The position numbers were made by a program, and so were the translations under genes. A stretch of DNA of 64,000 nt, from the NCBI GenBank assembly GCA_041159865.1, contig JBEAXK010000139.1, positions 1 to 64,000 on the forward strand. The letters are read 5' to 3'. Below the pieces are notes generated by a model. The model ran no database searches. It saw nothing but the letters and a program-made list of their open reading frames with translations, and had not been told where the DNA came from. The DNA comes from BJGN01 sp041159865. Its GTDB lineage: Bacteria > Bacteroidota > Bacteroidia > Chitinophagales > Saprospiraceae. Within the stretch, counting starts at the first letter, position 1. Every line of letters starts with the position of its first letter. This document shows, in pieces, positions 1 to 8,003 of the stretch.

Positions 1-1382
1 AACCCTGATATTTTACCATTGGAAACCATACCTTGCACCCTGGAAAGCATACCCGGTCTGTAAGGGCCTTGGGTGATATCATCTTCTCTGGTCCACAATA
101 CTTTAACCGGTTTTTTTAATTCTTTAGCTAAGAAACAAGCTTCACTGAGATAATCGTGATAAGCTTTTCTGCCAAAGGAACCACCGAGGAGCGGTACATG
201 GAACTTAATTTTATCCTGGTTGATACCCAAAAAGCGGGCTGCGTCAGCTAAGCCTCCATCGGGACCCTGAACATGAGCCCAAATTTCAGCTGTACCATCT
301 TCTTTGTAATGTACCACTGCGCATTCAGGTTCAATAGGTGCATGGGCTAAAAAGGGTGTTTCGTAAACAGCCTCCAGTTTGGAATTTGACGTTGCGAACT
401 TTGCTAAAAAGTCTCCTTTTTCCTCATGCCGTACCCCTTCTTTTTTAGCTGCTTCGTAAGCTTTCTGAAAATAGGCATCCGTTGTTTGGGTGGTGGGTAA
501 TTGCCCTTCATCCCATTTGACATTTAATAAAGATCTGCCTTTTTGAGCAGCCCACCAGTTAGATGCTATGACAGCTACAGCGTCAGATTGACGATGTGGC
601 ATAGTACGTTTGCAACGGATTACTTTTTGAACACCTTTTACCATTATGGTTTTACTGTCATCAACCGATAAAATGGAGGCGTGAATCGTTGGCGAATGCT
701 GAATACAGGCATACACCATGCCAGGTACATCAATATCAATACCAAATACTGCTTTTCCCGTAACTTTGGATGGAATATCCAATCTCTTATTATACTTGCC
801 TAAAAGGGTAAAATTTGCAGGATCTTTGAGTTTGGGATTTTTAGGAACGGGCAGTTTTGCTGCCTCTTCGGCAAGTTCACCGTAAGAAAAAGATTTATCA
901 GCATTTTTTAAATAAATTCTTGCGTCCTTGGCAAAACAGTTATCAGTTGAGGTTGCCCATTTAGCAGCAGCCACCTGAATAAGCATTTCTTTAGCTGCTG
1001 CACCTGCTTTTCTAAGAGGATACCATAATCCCCTCACCGTACTGCTTCCACCCGATTGCTGACTTCCATATTTACTTTGGCCGTCTGATTGAATGATTGT
1101 TACCTTTTCTAAGGAAACTTCCAGTTCTTCAGCCAATAAAGAGGGAGCTGCCTGCATTGACCCCTGTCCCATGTCGGGACGTGGATTAATGAGTGTTATG
1201 CTACCGTCGGTTCGGATAATAATAAAAGGATTTATTTCCAGATTTATAAATTCAGGAGGCAGGTTTTTTGAAACAGAAGACCATGTTTCACCTTTTAATT
1301 TTGGAAGACCCAAAACCAACCCCACTCCAGCGAGAGCACTTGTTTTTATAAATAACCGGCGAGATGTTGCGGAATATTTCAT
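1..1382 (-). CDS. Molybdopterin-binding subunit of a xanthine dehydrogenase/isoquinoline 1-oxidoreductase family enzyme (partial)
   Basis: Large subunit of a molybdenum hydroxylase, which hydroxylates aldehydes or N-heterocycles using a molybdopterin cofactor. Translating the minus strand from the ATG at 1382 gives an open frame running off the left edge after about 460 residues, so the C-terminal part is missing. The N-terminus has a twin-arginine signal (Ser-Arg-Arg-Leu-Phe-Ile-Lys, arginines 8 and 9, then a hydrophobic stretch), which indicates folded export to the periplasm as in IorB/CoxL-like enzymes. A glycine-rich cofactor-binding segment (GGSFGRK) lies near residue 400. The gene follows the [2Fe-2S] subunit by 27 bases on the same strand, giving the usual two-subunit arrangement. 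No XdhC-like maturation gene is visible, but the downstream side is cut off. The substrate cannot be read from the sequence; isoquinoline 1-oxidoreductase beta-like is the closest family by the Tat signal and gene order. Confidence 0.9.
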   Translation of the reverse strand, partial: MKYSATSRRLFIKTSALAGVGLVLGLPKLKGETWSSVSKNLPPEFINLEINPFIIIRTDGSITLINPRPDMGQGSMQAAPSLLAEELEVSLEKVTIIQSDGQSKYGSQQSGGSSTVRGLWYPLRKAGAAAKEMLIQVAAAKWATSTDNCFAKDARIYLKNADKSFSYGELAEEAAKLPVPKNPKLKDPANFTLLGKYNKRLDIPSKVTGKAVFGIDIDVPGMVYACIQHSPTIHASILSVDDSKTIMVKGVQKVIRCKRTMPHRQSDAVAVIASNWWAAQKGRSLLNVKWDEGQLPTTQTTDAYFQKAYEAAKKEGVRHEEKGDFLAKFATSNSKLEAVYETPFLAHAPIEPECAVVHYKEDGTAEIWAHVQGPDGGLADAARFLGINQDKIKFHVPLLGGSFGRKAYHDYLSEACFLAKELKKPVKVLWTREDDITQGPYRPGMLSRVQGMVSNGKISG

Positions 1383-1409
1383 AGTTTAATGGTACTAATG
1401 GATACTAAA

Positions 1410-1904
1410 TTATTTGTCATTGCTTATAGGTGAAGAGCCAGCTTTTAAAGCTATTGCTGCATTTTTAATGCTCTTGTGGATACGGTCATAAGTGCCACAA
1501 CGACATAAATTTCCATTCATAGCCGCCTTTATTTCTTCATCTGTTGGTTGTGGATTATTTTTTAAAAGTGCAACCGCAGACATGATCTGGCCCGATTGGC
1601 AGTAACCACATTGGGGAACCTGTTCTTCTACCCATGCTTCCTGTATGGCTTGTAAAGCCGTTTCACCTATCCCTTCAATTGTGGTTATCTTAGCTTTTCG
1701 GGATAACTCAGCAATGGGAATCTGGCATGACCTTACCGGAATACCATCTACATGAATAGTGCAGGCTCCACATTGGGCAATTCCGCAGCCATATTTGGTG
1801 CCTTTAAGGCCTAAAACATCTCTTATAACCCAAAGTAAAGGCATATCTGCTTCTGCCTCAGCAGACAATTTTTTGCCATTTATCTGTAATTGATATACTG
1901 CCAT
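1410..1904 (-). CDS. [2Fe-2S]-binding small subunit of molybdenum hydroxylase
   Basis: Small electron-transfer subunit of the enzyme encoded just downstream. It has 164 residues, normal for IorA/CoxS-type subunits. The N-terminal plant-type ferredoxin domain carries Cys40, Cys45, Cys48 and Cys60 (motif CGIAQCGACTIH). The C-terminal helical domain carries the second cluster at Cys99, Cys102, Cys134 and Cys136 (CGYCQSGQ and NLCRCGTYD). All eight ligands are present, so both clusters should form. It has no signal peptide and is probably carried out with the Tat-dependent large subunit. It is the first gene of a two-gene unit read toward the left edge. Confidence 0.95.
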   Translation of the reverse strand: MAVYQLQINGKKLSAEAEADMPLLWVIRDVLGLKGTKYGCGIAQCGACTIHVDGIPVRSCQIPIAELSRKAKITTIEGIGETALQAIQEAWVEEQVPQCGYCQSGQIMSAVALLKNNPQPTDEEIKAAMNGNLCRCGTYDRIHKSIKNAAIALKAGSSPISNDK

Positions 1905-1991
1905 TTAATTTATATTTTAACCGACAATTTAATAAAAAGATTCTATTGTATGCATATTAAATTTAGATTATTTTATTCGTAATAATTATGT

Positions 1992-1999
1992 TATATTTG
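1992..1999 (+). promoter_or_regulatory. Bacteroidota -7 element upstream of deoC
   Basis: TATATTTG fits the Bacteroidota -7 consensus TAnnTTTG exactly and lies about 36 bases before the deoC start. No clear TTTG -33 element is seen at the usual distance, so only half of the promoter is supported. Confidence 0.4.
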
Positions 2000-2034
2000 C
2001 AAAAGATTGGCTGATTAAGCTTTTCAAAAAACTC

Positions 2035-2709
2035 ATGAACACAAAAACAATAACTGATCTAATTGATCATACATTATTGAAGCAAAATACAACACATTTT
2101 GAAGTAATTCAATTATGTGAGGAAGCTATGAGTTATAATTTTGCTTCTGTTTGTATCCCACCCTATTATGTGAGAGAAGCGAGTATTGCCTTAGAATCTC
2201 AAAAGGGAAATGTGAAAGTTTCTACCGTAGTAGGTTTTCCTTTGGGCTATAGTTCTGTATTGGCCAAGATGGAGGAAATAAAGAAAGCGATTCATGAAGG
2301 TGCCGACGAAATTGATGCAGTTCTGAATATTTGTGCGATTAAAAATGAAGATTGGGGCTTTGTGAGAAATGAAATTGATTCCCTTGTTTTGGGTACCCAC
2401 ATGAAAGGGAAAGTAATTAAACTAATTCTTGAAACTTCTCAGTTAACCAAAGAAGAAATAGAGAAATTATGTACCATCGCACTCGATTTTAAACCAAATT
2501 TCCTCAAAACTTCCTCTGGTTTTAATGGTGGAGCTACCCAGGAAGCCATTCAGACCATGTTATCTGTAGTTGGTAAGAATATAAATATTAAAGCTTCAGG
2601 AGGTATCAGAGATTTAGCTACTTTACTACAATATAAAAATCTTGGCGTAAAAAGAATAGGTACTTCCGCTGGTATTTCTATCATGGATGAACTTTCCAGA
2701 TTATCATAG
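2035..2709 (+). CDS. deoC: Deoxyribose-phosphate aldolase
   Basis: Cleaves 2-deoxyribose 5-phosphate to glyceraldehyde 3-phosphate and acetaldehyde in cytosolic deoxynucleoside catabolism. At 224 residues it has the usual length of a class I DeoC TIM barrel. Lys158 in FLKTSSGF is the Schiff-base lysine; Asp94 in DEIDAVLN and Lys186 in KASGGI match the other catalytic positions. The ATG start follows a TAnnTTTG promoter element by 35 bases. It stands alone, transcribed away from the molybdenum hydroxylase genes, with no nucleoside phosphorylase or phosphopentomutase beside it. Confidence 0.96.
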   Translation: MNTKTITDLIDHTLLKQNTTHFEVIQLCEEAMSYNFASVCIPPYYVREASIALESQKGNVKVSTVVGFPLGYSSVLAKMEEIKKAIHEGADEIDAVLNICAIKNEDWGFVRNEIDSLVLGTHMKGKVIKLILETSQLTKEEIEKLCTIALDFKPNFLKTSSGFNGGATQEAIQTMLSVVGKNINIKASGGIRDLATLLQYKNLGVKRIGTSAGISIMDELSRLS

Positions 2710-2757
2710 TTGTTTAAGTTTTAATTATCTTTAAATAAAGATTTTAAAACTTTTATC

Positions 2758-4527
2758 ATGTCGCATTTTATTTCATTCCTTTTTGTCCTCTTATTCGTTG
2801 TTTCATCGACGGCTCAGTCTCTGTTGAAAATGGAAAATATTCCTGGTGAGAATAAACCATACACGCATCTGAATATCAACAATAATCCTGATAAGTTTCA
2901 TTTTGTGGTCGTTACTGATAATACAGGAGCGTCGAGACCTGGTATCTGGCCTAAAGGCGTAGGAAAAATCAACCTGATGCAACCCGAATTTGTAGTAAGT
3001 GTCGGGGATTTAATACAAGGATATACCAAAGATTTAGTAACATTAAATAATCAATGGGATCTTTTTAACTCCTGGACCAGCAAATTTACCATGCCTTTCT
3101 TTTATGTTGCGGGTAACCATGATTATACCAATGAAGTGATGGTAGATCTTTGGAGAAAAAAATATGGAGCCGATTATTATCATTTTGTATATAAAAATGT
3201 GCTTTTCCTTTGCCTGAATTCAGAGGATGGTGCCACTGCACTTAAAAATCCTGACTTCAGTGAGGCTCAATATGAATACGTAAAAAGAATATTAGCAGAA
3301 AACGAAAGCGTAAAGCATACTTTTATTTTTATGCACCAGCCGCTTTGGTTACATGAAAATGCTAAAAATTGGAAAAAAGCGGAAAATTTACTGATCCAGA
3401 GAAAACATTCGGTTTTTACCGGTCATCTACACCAATATGCGTTGCATGCCAGGAATAATACCGATTATTTTGTCCTTGCAACCATGGGTGGTGGCAGTCA
3501 GATGAGAGGTAAAAAATATGGGGAATTTGACCATTTTCTATGGGTAACTATGAAAGATGATGGTCCGGTTTATGCTAATGTCTTTTTAGATGGGGTGGAA
3601 GAAAAAGATATACAAACTTATGAAATGCTTACAATGAAAGGTGACTGGAGAGCAAATCCACCCTATTCCATAGGTAACAACTTTTATACAGCTAAACCTG
3701 CGACTCAATGGCCTGTTGATTTCACTACCAAAAACACAACCCAGGATACGCTGCAGGTTTCCCTGACTTTTAATGACCTTGGCGTTGTTACTAAGGAGGT
3801 ATTACTTCCCGGTCAATCGCTCACTAAAACAATCACTCTTCCAGGGGAGAATGTAAATTTGGCTAAACCTCTCATTGGAAAATTTACCCTGGAGTCAAGT
3901 TCTTATGCCTGGGATAATCCCGTCAAATGGGCTCCAATGGAAAAATTATTTATACAAAAAGGAAAATCTGTTAAAGTCGATGGTAATTTAGAGGATTGGA
4001 ATAATGAATTGATTTTTACCAAAGAAGACGAAAAAGGGAATGGTAAATTCGTTTTTGGTGTTAAAGAGGATACTGAAAATGTTTATCTGGCTGTAAAAGT
4101 GGATGATAATGAAATTCTTGCTGGTTTTGGAAATACCTCTGCTAATCAAGACGGAATCTATATTTCTCTGGATGCCCGAAGTTTGGAATCGAGTAGTCAG
4201 AATAGACAAAATCAAGGGGATTTACTAAAAAATGAATGGCTTTTTCTTAGCGCTCCCCCCGTTTCTGAGTCTTTTAATCTCGAATATTTTGAAAATTTAC
4301 CTGCTGGAATTTCAGGTAAAGGAAAAAGAACAAATGAGGGTTATCAAATAGAAGTTTCTATTCCTCATTCCTGGCTAAATGAAAGACAAGGTAAAAACTG
4401 GGAGAATTTTAGACTCAATATAGCAGCAATGAACAAAAACAAGAATCTAATAAACGCCGTTAGATATTCATGGCAGCAAAACTGGTCAGATGGGGTACCA
4501 GGTTCTGGTACTTTTTTCCGTAAATAA
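2758..4527 (+). CDS. Secreted metallophosphoesterase with C-terminal CBM9-like domain
   Basis: Signal peptide of about 20 residues ending at Thr-Ala-Gln, so exported. A calcineurin-like phosphoesterase fold covers roughly residues 45-260: Asp54, GD at 83-84, GNHD at 119-122, His193 in MHQP and GHLH at 222-225. The first motif reads D-N-T where many family members have D-x-H, so the metal site is slightly atypical. A middle beta-rich linker is followed from about residue 410 by a carbohydrate-binding family 9/DOMON-like domain (VDGNLEDWNN). No T9SS sorting tail is seen. The gene starts 48 bases after deoC. The substrate, perhaps a phosphoester on extracellular polymer, cannot be told. Confidence 0.85.
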   Translation: MSHFISFLFVLLFVVSSTAQSLLKMENIPGENKPYTHLNINNNPDKFHFVVVTDNTGASRPGIWPKGVGKINLMQPEFVVSVGDLIQGYTKDLVTLNNQWDLFNSWTSKFTMPFFYVAGNHDYTNEVMVDLWRKKYGADYYHFVYKNVLFLCLNSEDGATALKNPDFSEAQYEYVKRILAENESVKHTFIFMHQPLWLHENAKNWKKAENLLIQRKHSVFTGHLHQYALHARNNTDYFVLATMGGGSQMRGKKYGEFDHFLWVTMKDDGPVYANVFLDGVEEKDIQTYEMLTMKGDWRANPPYSIGNNFYTAKPATQWPVDFTTKNTTQDTLQVSLTFNDLGVVTKEVLLPGQSLTKTITLPGENVNLAKPLIGKFTLESSSYAWDNPVKWAPMEKLFIQKGKSVKVDGNLEDWNNELIFTKEDEKGNGKFVFGVKEDTENVYLAVKVDDNEILAGFGNTSANQDGIYISLDARSLESSSQNRQNQGDLLKNEWLFLSAPPVSESFNLEYFENLPAGISGKGKRTNEGYQIEVSIPHSWLNERQGKNWENFRLNIAAMNKNKNLINAVRYSWQQNWSDGVPGSGTFFRK

Positions 4528-4543
4528 GCGAATTTACTATTTC

Positions 4544-5281
4544 TTAATTACCAGCTTTCAACATTATTTTGGTCAATGGTGCTCCTTTGCGAGGTTGAAC
4601 TTTTAATAAATAAGTATTGGGAGGAAGAAAGGAAATATCATATTTATGGTCTTTCCTTTCTTCTAAAACACCCATGTTCTGGCCTAAAAGATTTAAAATC
4701 TGTATGTGAGCCAATTCCTCAAAGGGATGGTCAATGGAAATAAAATCAAAGGCAGGTTGAGGTGATAATTGAATAGGAGCATTTTCTTCGCTGATATTTC
4801 TGCTTGACGTGCTCAATCCATTGATGGTAATATCATATTCCATAGTGGTAAGAAGCGAATCTGGCTTCTTCAAGCTAAACAAATCTATATAAATTTTACC
4901 CTTTCCAGCTTTTGTAACAGGGAATACATGTAAAATAAACTCCCTTTCTTCCCCCGCTTTTAACTTAACTGGAACATTGATGCGTTTTGCCGTATCTATA
5001 TTGGTGCTTACAAAATCTTCAAAACAGGTAATTCCATCGCAGACCTGTGAGATCCATCCAGCAGGTAATTCTGGTTGCCTCCTGTTCCACTTTAAAGAAA
5101 TAGAATCGCTGGATATATTTTTAACTTTTGTATATATCTCAACATCCATATATTTATCTTTTAAATCGACAGATACTACTTTAACCGTTTTCGCTGGATT
5201 TAAAGAAATTAAACCAGATGTTTGCCCGTGCAAATAATTTAGGAAAAACAAAATAAGGAATAATGGTATTCTCATGATCAT
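4544..5281 (-). CDS. T9SS type A sorting-domain protein of unknown function
   Basis: A 245-residue exported protein with an N-terminal hydrophobic signal (Met-1 or Met-3 could start it). The middle is beta-rich with no enzyme motif I recognise: a long discussion-free beta-sandwich-like segment with one Cys pair around residues 80-86. The last 70 or so residues form a type IX secretion sorting domain (ILNLLGQNMG, then PPNTYLLKVQ), which normally directs transport across the outer membrane and surface attachment. It is divergent from the flavoprotein gene at 5374 and has a good Bacteroidota promoter in the shared gap. Function unknown. Confidence 0.8.
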   Translation of the reverse strand: MIMRIPLFLILFFLNYLHGQTSGLISLNPAKTVKVVSVDLKDKYMDVEIYTKVKNISSDSISLKWNRRQPELPAGWISQVCDGITCFEDFVSTNIDTAKRINVPVKLKAGEEREFILHVFPVTKAGKGKIYIDLFSLKKPDSLLTTMEYDITINGLSTSSRNISEENAPIQLSPQPAFDFISIDHPFEELAHIQILNLLGQNMGVLEERKDHKYDISFLPPNTYLLKVQPRKGAPLTKIMLKAGN

Positions 5282-5300
5282 TCTTTTATATTTTACACTT

Positions 5301-5331
5301 CAAAGATAAGACCTCCTGATTGGAATGGCAA
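5301..5331 (-). promoter_or_regulatory. Promoter of the T9SS cargo gene
   Basis: On the minus strand, TTG (5331-5329), a 20-base spacer and TATCTTTG (5308-5301) match the Bacteroidota -33/-7 promoter. Expected transcription start is about 13 bases before the ATG at 5281. The -7 element overlaps one copy of the motif TTTGAAGTG. Confidence 0.5.
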
Positions 5332-5336
5332 TATTT

Positions 5337-5354
5337 TTCACTTTTTGAAGTGAA
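5337..5354. promoter_or_regulatory. Palindrome before the flavoprotein gene, candidate operator
   Basis: Perfect inverted repeat TTCACTT-TTTG-AAGTGAA, ending 19 bases before the ATG at 5374. A second copy of its TTTGAAGTG core lies on the opposite strand at 5296-5304, over the -7 element of the divergent gene. This looks like a binding site for a dimeric repressor acting on both genes. No candidate regulator lies next to it. Confidence 0.4.
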
Positions 5355-5373
5355 TTACTGAAAATATCTGGAA

Positions 5374-6654
5374 ATGCATATTGTAATTATAGGTAATGGA
5401 ATTAGTGGTGTTTCGGTTGCAAAATCTTTAAGAGAATCTTCGGATGCGGAAATAACAATTGTTTCCTCAGAAAGTATTTCGTTTTTTTCAAGACCCGCCC
5501 TGATGTATGTTTTTATGGGTAAAATGAGATTTAAAGATATTTTACCATTCCCCTCAGATTATTGGGTAAGAAATAAAATGAAGCAGGTATATGGAGTTGT
5601 CGATGAAATAGATGCTGAAAATCAAAAGGTCTGTTTAGATAATGGTAGTGTTCTGCACTATGATAAACTGGTTTTGGCATTGGGTTCTCAACCAAAATCG
5701 CTTGGTTTGGATGAATTTAAATTAGAGGGAATTCAAGGTTTTTATAGTCTGCAAGATCTAGAAAAACTTCAAGATTCAGCGAAAAAGATTAAACATGCAT
5801 CTATCATTGGCGGTGGACTTATTGGCGTGGAACTGGCAGAAATGTTTGTTTCGCGTGGAATTTCCTTTACATTTTGGGTTAGAGAAAAGTGGTTTGGATC
5901 AAATTTTCTTCCACAAGAGGAGGCTGAATTGGTGACTAATCACCTATTAAGTAAAAATATTAATATTAAGTTTGAAATTGAAATCATTGGTTTTGAAGCT
6001 GATGGTTTGAATAGAGTTAAATCAGTCGAATCGCATTCTGGAGAAAAATCGGATACAGATCTGGTTTGTATTTGTATAGGTGTTAAACCAAATGTGGATT
6101 GGTTGAAATTAACGAATGTTCAAATCAATACAGGCGTTTTAGTAAATGAACATTTACAGACAAATATTGCGTCTATTTATGCAGTTGGCGACTGTGTAGA
6201 ATTTAAAAATCCTGTTTATGGTCGAAAATCAATAGAAACCCTTTGGTACACTGGGAGGTTAATGGGGGAATATCTAGGCAAAAACATCCTGCATGAAAAC
6301 CCACCACCTTATGAGCCTGGAATCTATTTTAATTCGGCTAAATTTTTTGATGTGGAATATCAGATTTATGGCGATGTTCCACCTTCTTTCTCTGAATCGT
6401 ATGGTACTGTTTTTTGGAAACACCCCACTAAGTATAAATCAATCAGATTGGTGTATAACGCAACGAACAAGGTATTTATAGGCTGTTGTGTTCTTGGCAT
6501 TAGATTCCGGCAAGAAGTTTGCGAAAAATGGATTAAAGAAAAGTGGAAAATTTCAGAGGTTCTGCCCCTTTTGTCAGAAGCAAATTTTGATTCAGAATTT
6601 TCAACCAGACATGAAAAGGAATTTATGGATATATATAATAATACTGTAATATGA
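5374..6654 (+). CDS. FAD/NAD(P)-dependent oxidoreductase
   Basis: A 426-residue flavoprotein of the pyridine nucleotide-disulfide oxidoreductase fold. The FAD-binding GNGISG is at residues 7-12, the NAD(P)H-binding GGGLIG at 146-151, and the second FAD motif AVGDC at 270-274. There is no CxxxxC redox disulfide, so it resembles NirB-type or ferredoxin/rubredoxin reductases rather than thioredoxin or lipoamide reductases. The C-terminal 100 residues are a family-specific extension. It has no signal peptide, so it is cytosolic or bound to the membrane through a partner. Its stop overlaps the start of the membrane polyferredoxin gene by 4 bases (ATGA), which points to translational coupling. Inference: it moves electrons between NAD(P)H and the iron-sulfur protein. 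Confidence 0.85.
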   Translation: MHIVIIGNGISGVSVAKSLRESSDAEITIVSSESISFFSRPALMYVFMGKMRFKDILPFPSDYWVRNKMKQVYGVVDEIDAENQKVCLDNGSVLHYDKLVLALGSQPKSLGLDEFKLEGIQGFYSLQDLEKLQDSAKKIKHASIIGGGLIGVELAEMFVSRGISFTFWVREKWFGSNFLPQEEAELVTNHLLSKNINIKFEIEIIGFEADGLNRVKSVESHSGEKSDTDLVCICIGVKPNVDWLKLTNVQINTGVLVNEHLQTNIASIYAVGDCVEFKNPVYGRKSIETLWYTGRLMGEYLGKNILHENPPPYEPGIYFNSAKFFDVEYQIYGDVPPSFSESYGTVFWKHPTKYKSIRLVYNATNKVFIGCCVLGIRFRQEVCEKWIKEKWKISEVLPLLSEANFDSEFSTRHEKEFMDIYNNTVI

Positions 6655-8003
6655 TAAGTATATTAAAGTGGAGCCAGTGGCTTTTTAATTTCGAAGTTAA
6701 AAATGAGGGCGTTTGGTTTAAAAGTCTATCAAACAGAGGTGTAGTTGGCTGGATATTAGCCTTGTTTTTATCTTTTGGTTACATTATACTTTATTTTTTT
6801 CCGGCATGGCTGGGATTAGGCGCTAAAGGAATGTCTAATACTGGATTTATCGCCTGGTTTGATCCCATCAGTATATTTTTTAATGGCTCAGCTGCCTCCC
6901 AATGGTTTGTGTATGGATTTTTATACACCTTAATCATTTTAATAATGGGAGTAAAATTTATAGTCAAGTATAAAAATAATAACTACCAGATAATCAGGAC
7001 TATATCCCTGATGTTTTTTCAATTATGCTTTGCCTTTATCATCCCAGAAATAATGGCATCTTTAAATCAGCCAGCCATGGATTTAAAGAACATGTGGCCA
7101 TTGAATTATTATTTCTTTTTTGACTGGAATATTAAAAAGCTCCTTAGTTCTGGTTACTTCGGCTTATTTCTAATGGTTTGGGGGATTGCTTTAACTTTTA
7201 TTATCTCTCCGGTTTTAACCTATTTTTATGGAAAAAGATGGTATTGTTCCTGGGTATGTGGTTGTGGAGGATTAGCGGAAACGGCGGGTGACCCATTTCG
7301 TCACTTGTCTGATAATTCGGAGACTGCCTGGAAATGGGAAAGACGCATTATTTATCCTGTTCTGTTTTTAGTTTGCCTGATGACTTTAACCATTTTAGAT
7401 AGTTTCTTTAGGAAAAATCCAGAAACTTATTGGATCTCCTTTTCACACTTTAAGATAATTATTCTTCTGCTTTTATCAGGAATTATCGCATTGGGAATCC
7501 GGCAAAATGGATGGCTGAAGGGGGTTTCCAAATGGAGTAAAATCGCATTTATTTCTCTTGGAATCATCCTGTTTATAGTCATTGCTTTTTCATGGTCCTA
7601 TCAAAAACCTGTTCTTTTAATAAATGCTTTAAAGTTGAGAGAATGGTATGGCTTTTATGTTGGGGCTATTTTTTCAGGAATAATAGGGGTAGGATTTTAT
7701 CCATTAATGGGAAGCCGGGTATGGTGTCGGTTTGGTTGTCCTATGGCCGCTATTTTAGGAATTCAACAACGGTTTTTTAGTCGCTTTCGCATCACGGTGA
7801 ATGGGGGACAGTGTATTTCATGTGGTAATTGTTCAACCTATTGTGAAATGGGAATAGATGTTCGGGCTTATGCCCAGAAAGGAGAAAATATTGTTCGCGC
7901 TTCTTGTGTTGGTTGCGGCATTTGTGCCGAAGTTTGCCCAAGAGGGGTTTTAAAACTTGAAAATGGACCAATATCCCTGGATAATGGCAAGATCAGATTT
8001 TAA
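6651..8003 (+). CDS. Membrane-bound 4Fe-4S polyferredoxin (NosR/NapH/CcoG-like)
   Basis: A 450-residue membrane protein with about seven hydrophobic segments. It contains the Cys-rich signatures of NapH/NosR-type electron carriers: Cys199, Cys203 and Cys205 (YCSWVCGCGG), then Cys359-x3-Cys363-Pro (WCRFGCP). Two classic 4Fe-4S ferredoxin motifs close the protein: Cys388/391/394/398 and Cys419/422/425/429-Pro. No FMN-binding periplasmic domain is seen, so it is shorter than NosR. Coupled to the flavoprotein upstream, it likely passes electrons across or along the inner membrane. The first Cys cluster is followed by Gly-Gly rather than Pro, a deviation from CxxxCP. Its stop overlaps the convergent glycosyltransferase by 4 bases. 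Electron donor and acceptor unknown. Confidence 0.85.
   Translation: MISILKWSQWLFNFEVKNEGVWFKSLSNRGVVGWILALFLSFGYIILYFFPAWLGLGAKGMSNTGFIAWFDPISIFFNGSAASQWFVYGFLYTLIILIMGVKFIVKYKNNNYQIIRTISLMFFQLCFAFIIPEIMASLNQPAMDLKNMWPLNYYFFFDWNIKKLLSSGYFGLFLMVWGIALTFIISPVLTYFYGKRWYCSWVCGCGGLAETAGDPFRHLSDNSETAWKWERRIIYPVLFLVCLMTLTILDSFFRKNPETYWISFSHFKIIILLLLSGIIALGIRQNGWLKGVSKWSKIAFISLGIILFIVIAFSWSYQKPVLLINALKLREWYGFYVGAIFSGIIGVGFYPLMGSRVWCRFGCPMAAILGIQQRFFSRFRITVNGGQCISCGNCSTYCEMGIDVRAYAQKGENIVRASCVGCGICAEVCPRGVLKLENGPISLDNGKIRF

Noticed and set aside
1093..1389. 98-residue plus-strand frame opposite the molybdenum hydroxylase start
   Set aside because: It is antisense to a well-supported coding region, has no family motif and no promoter; it is a shadow frame. 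The same holds for other frames inside genes, such as 15655-15966 and 12235-12459.
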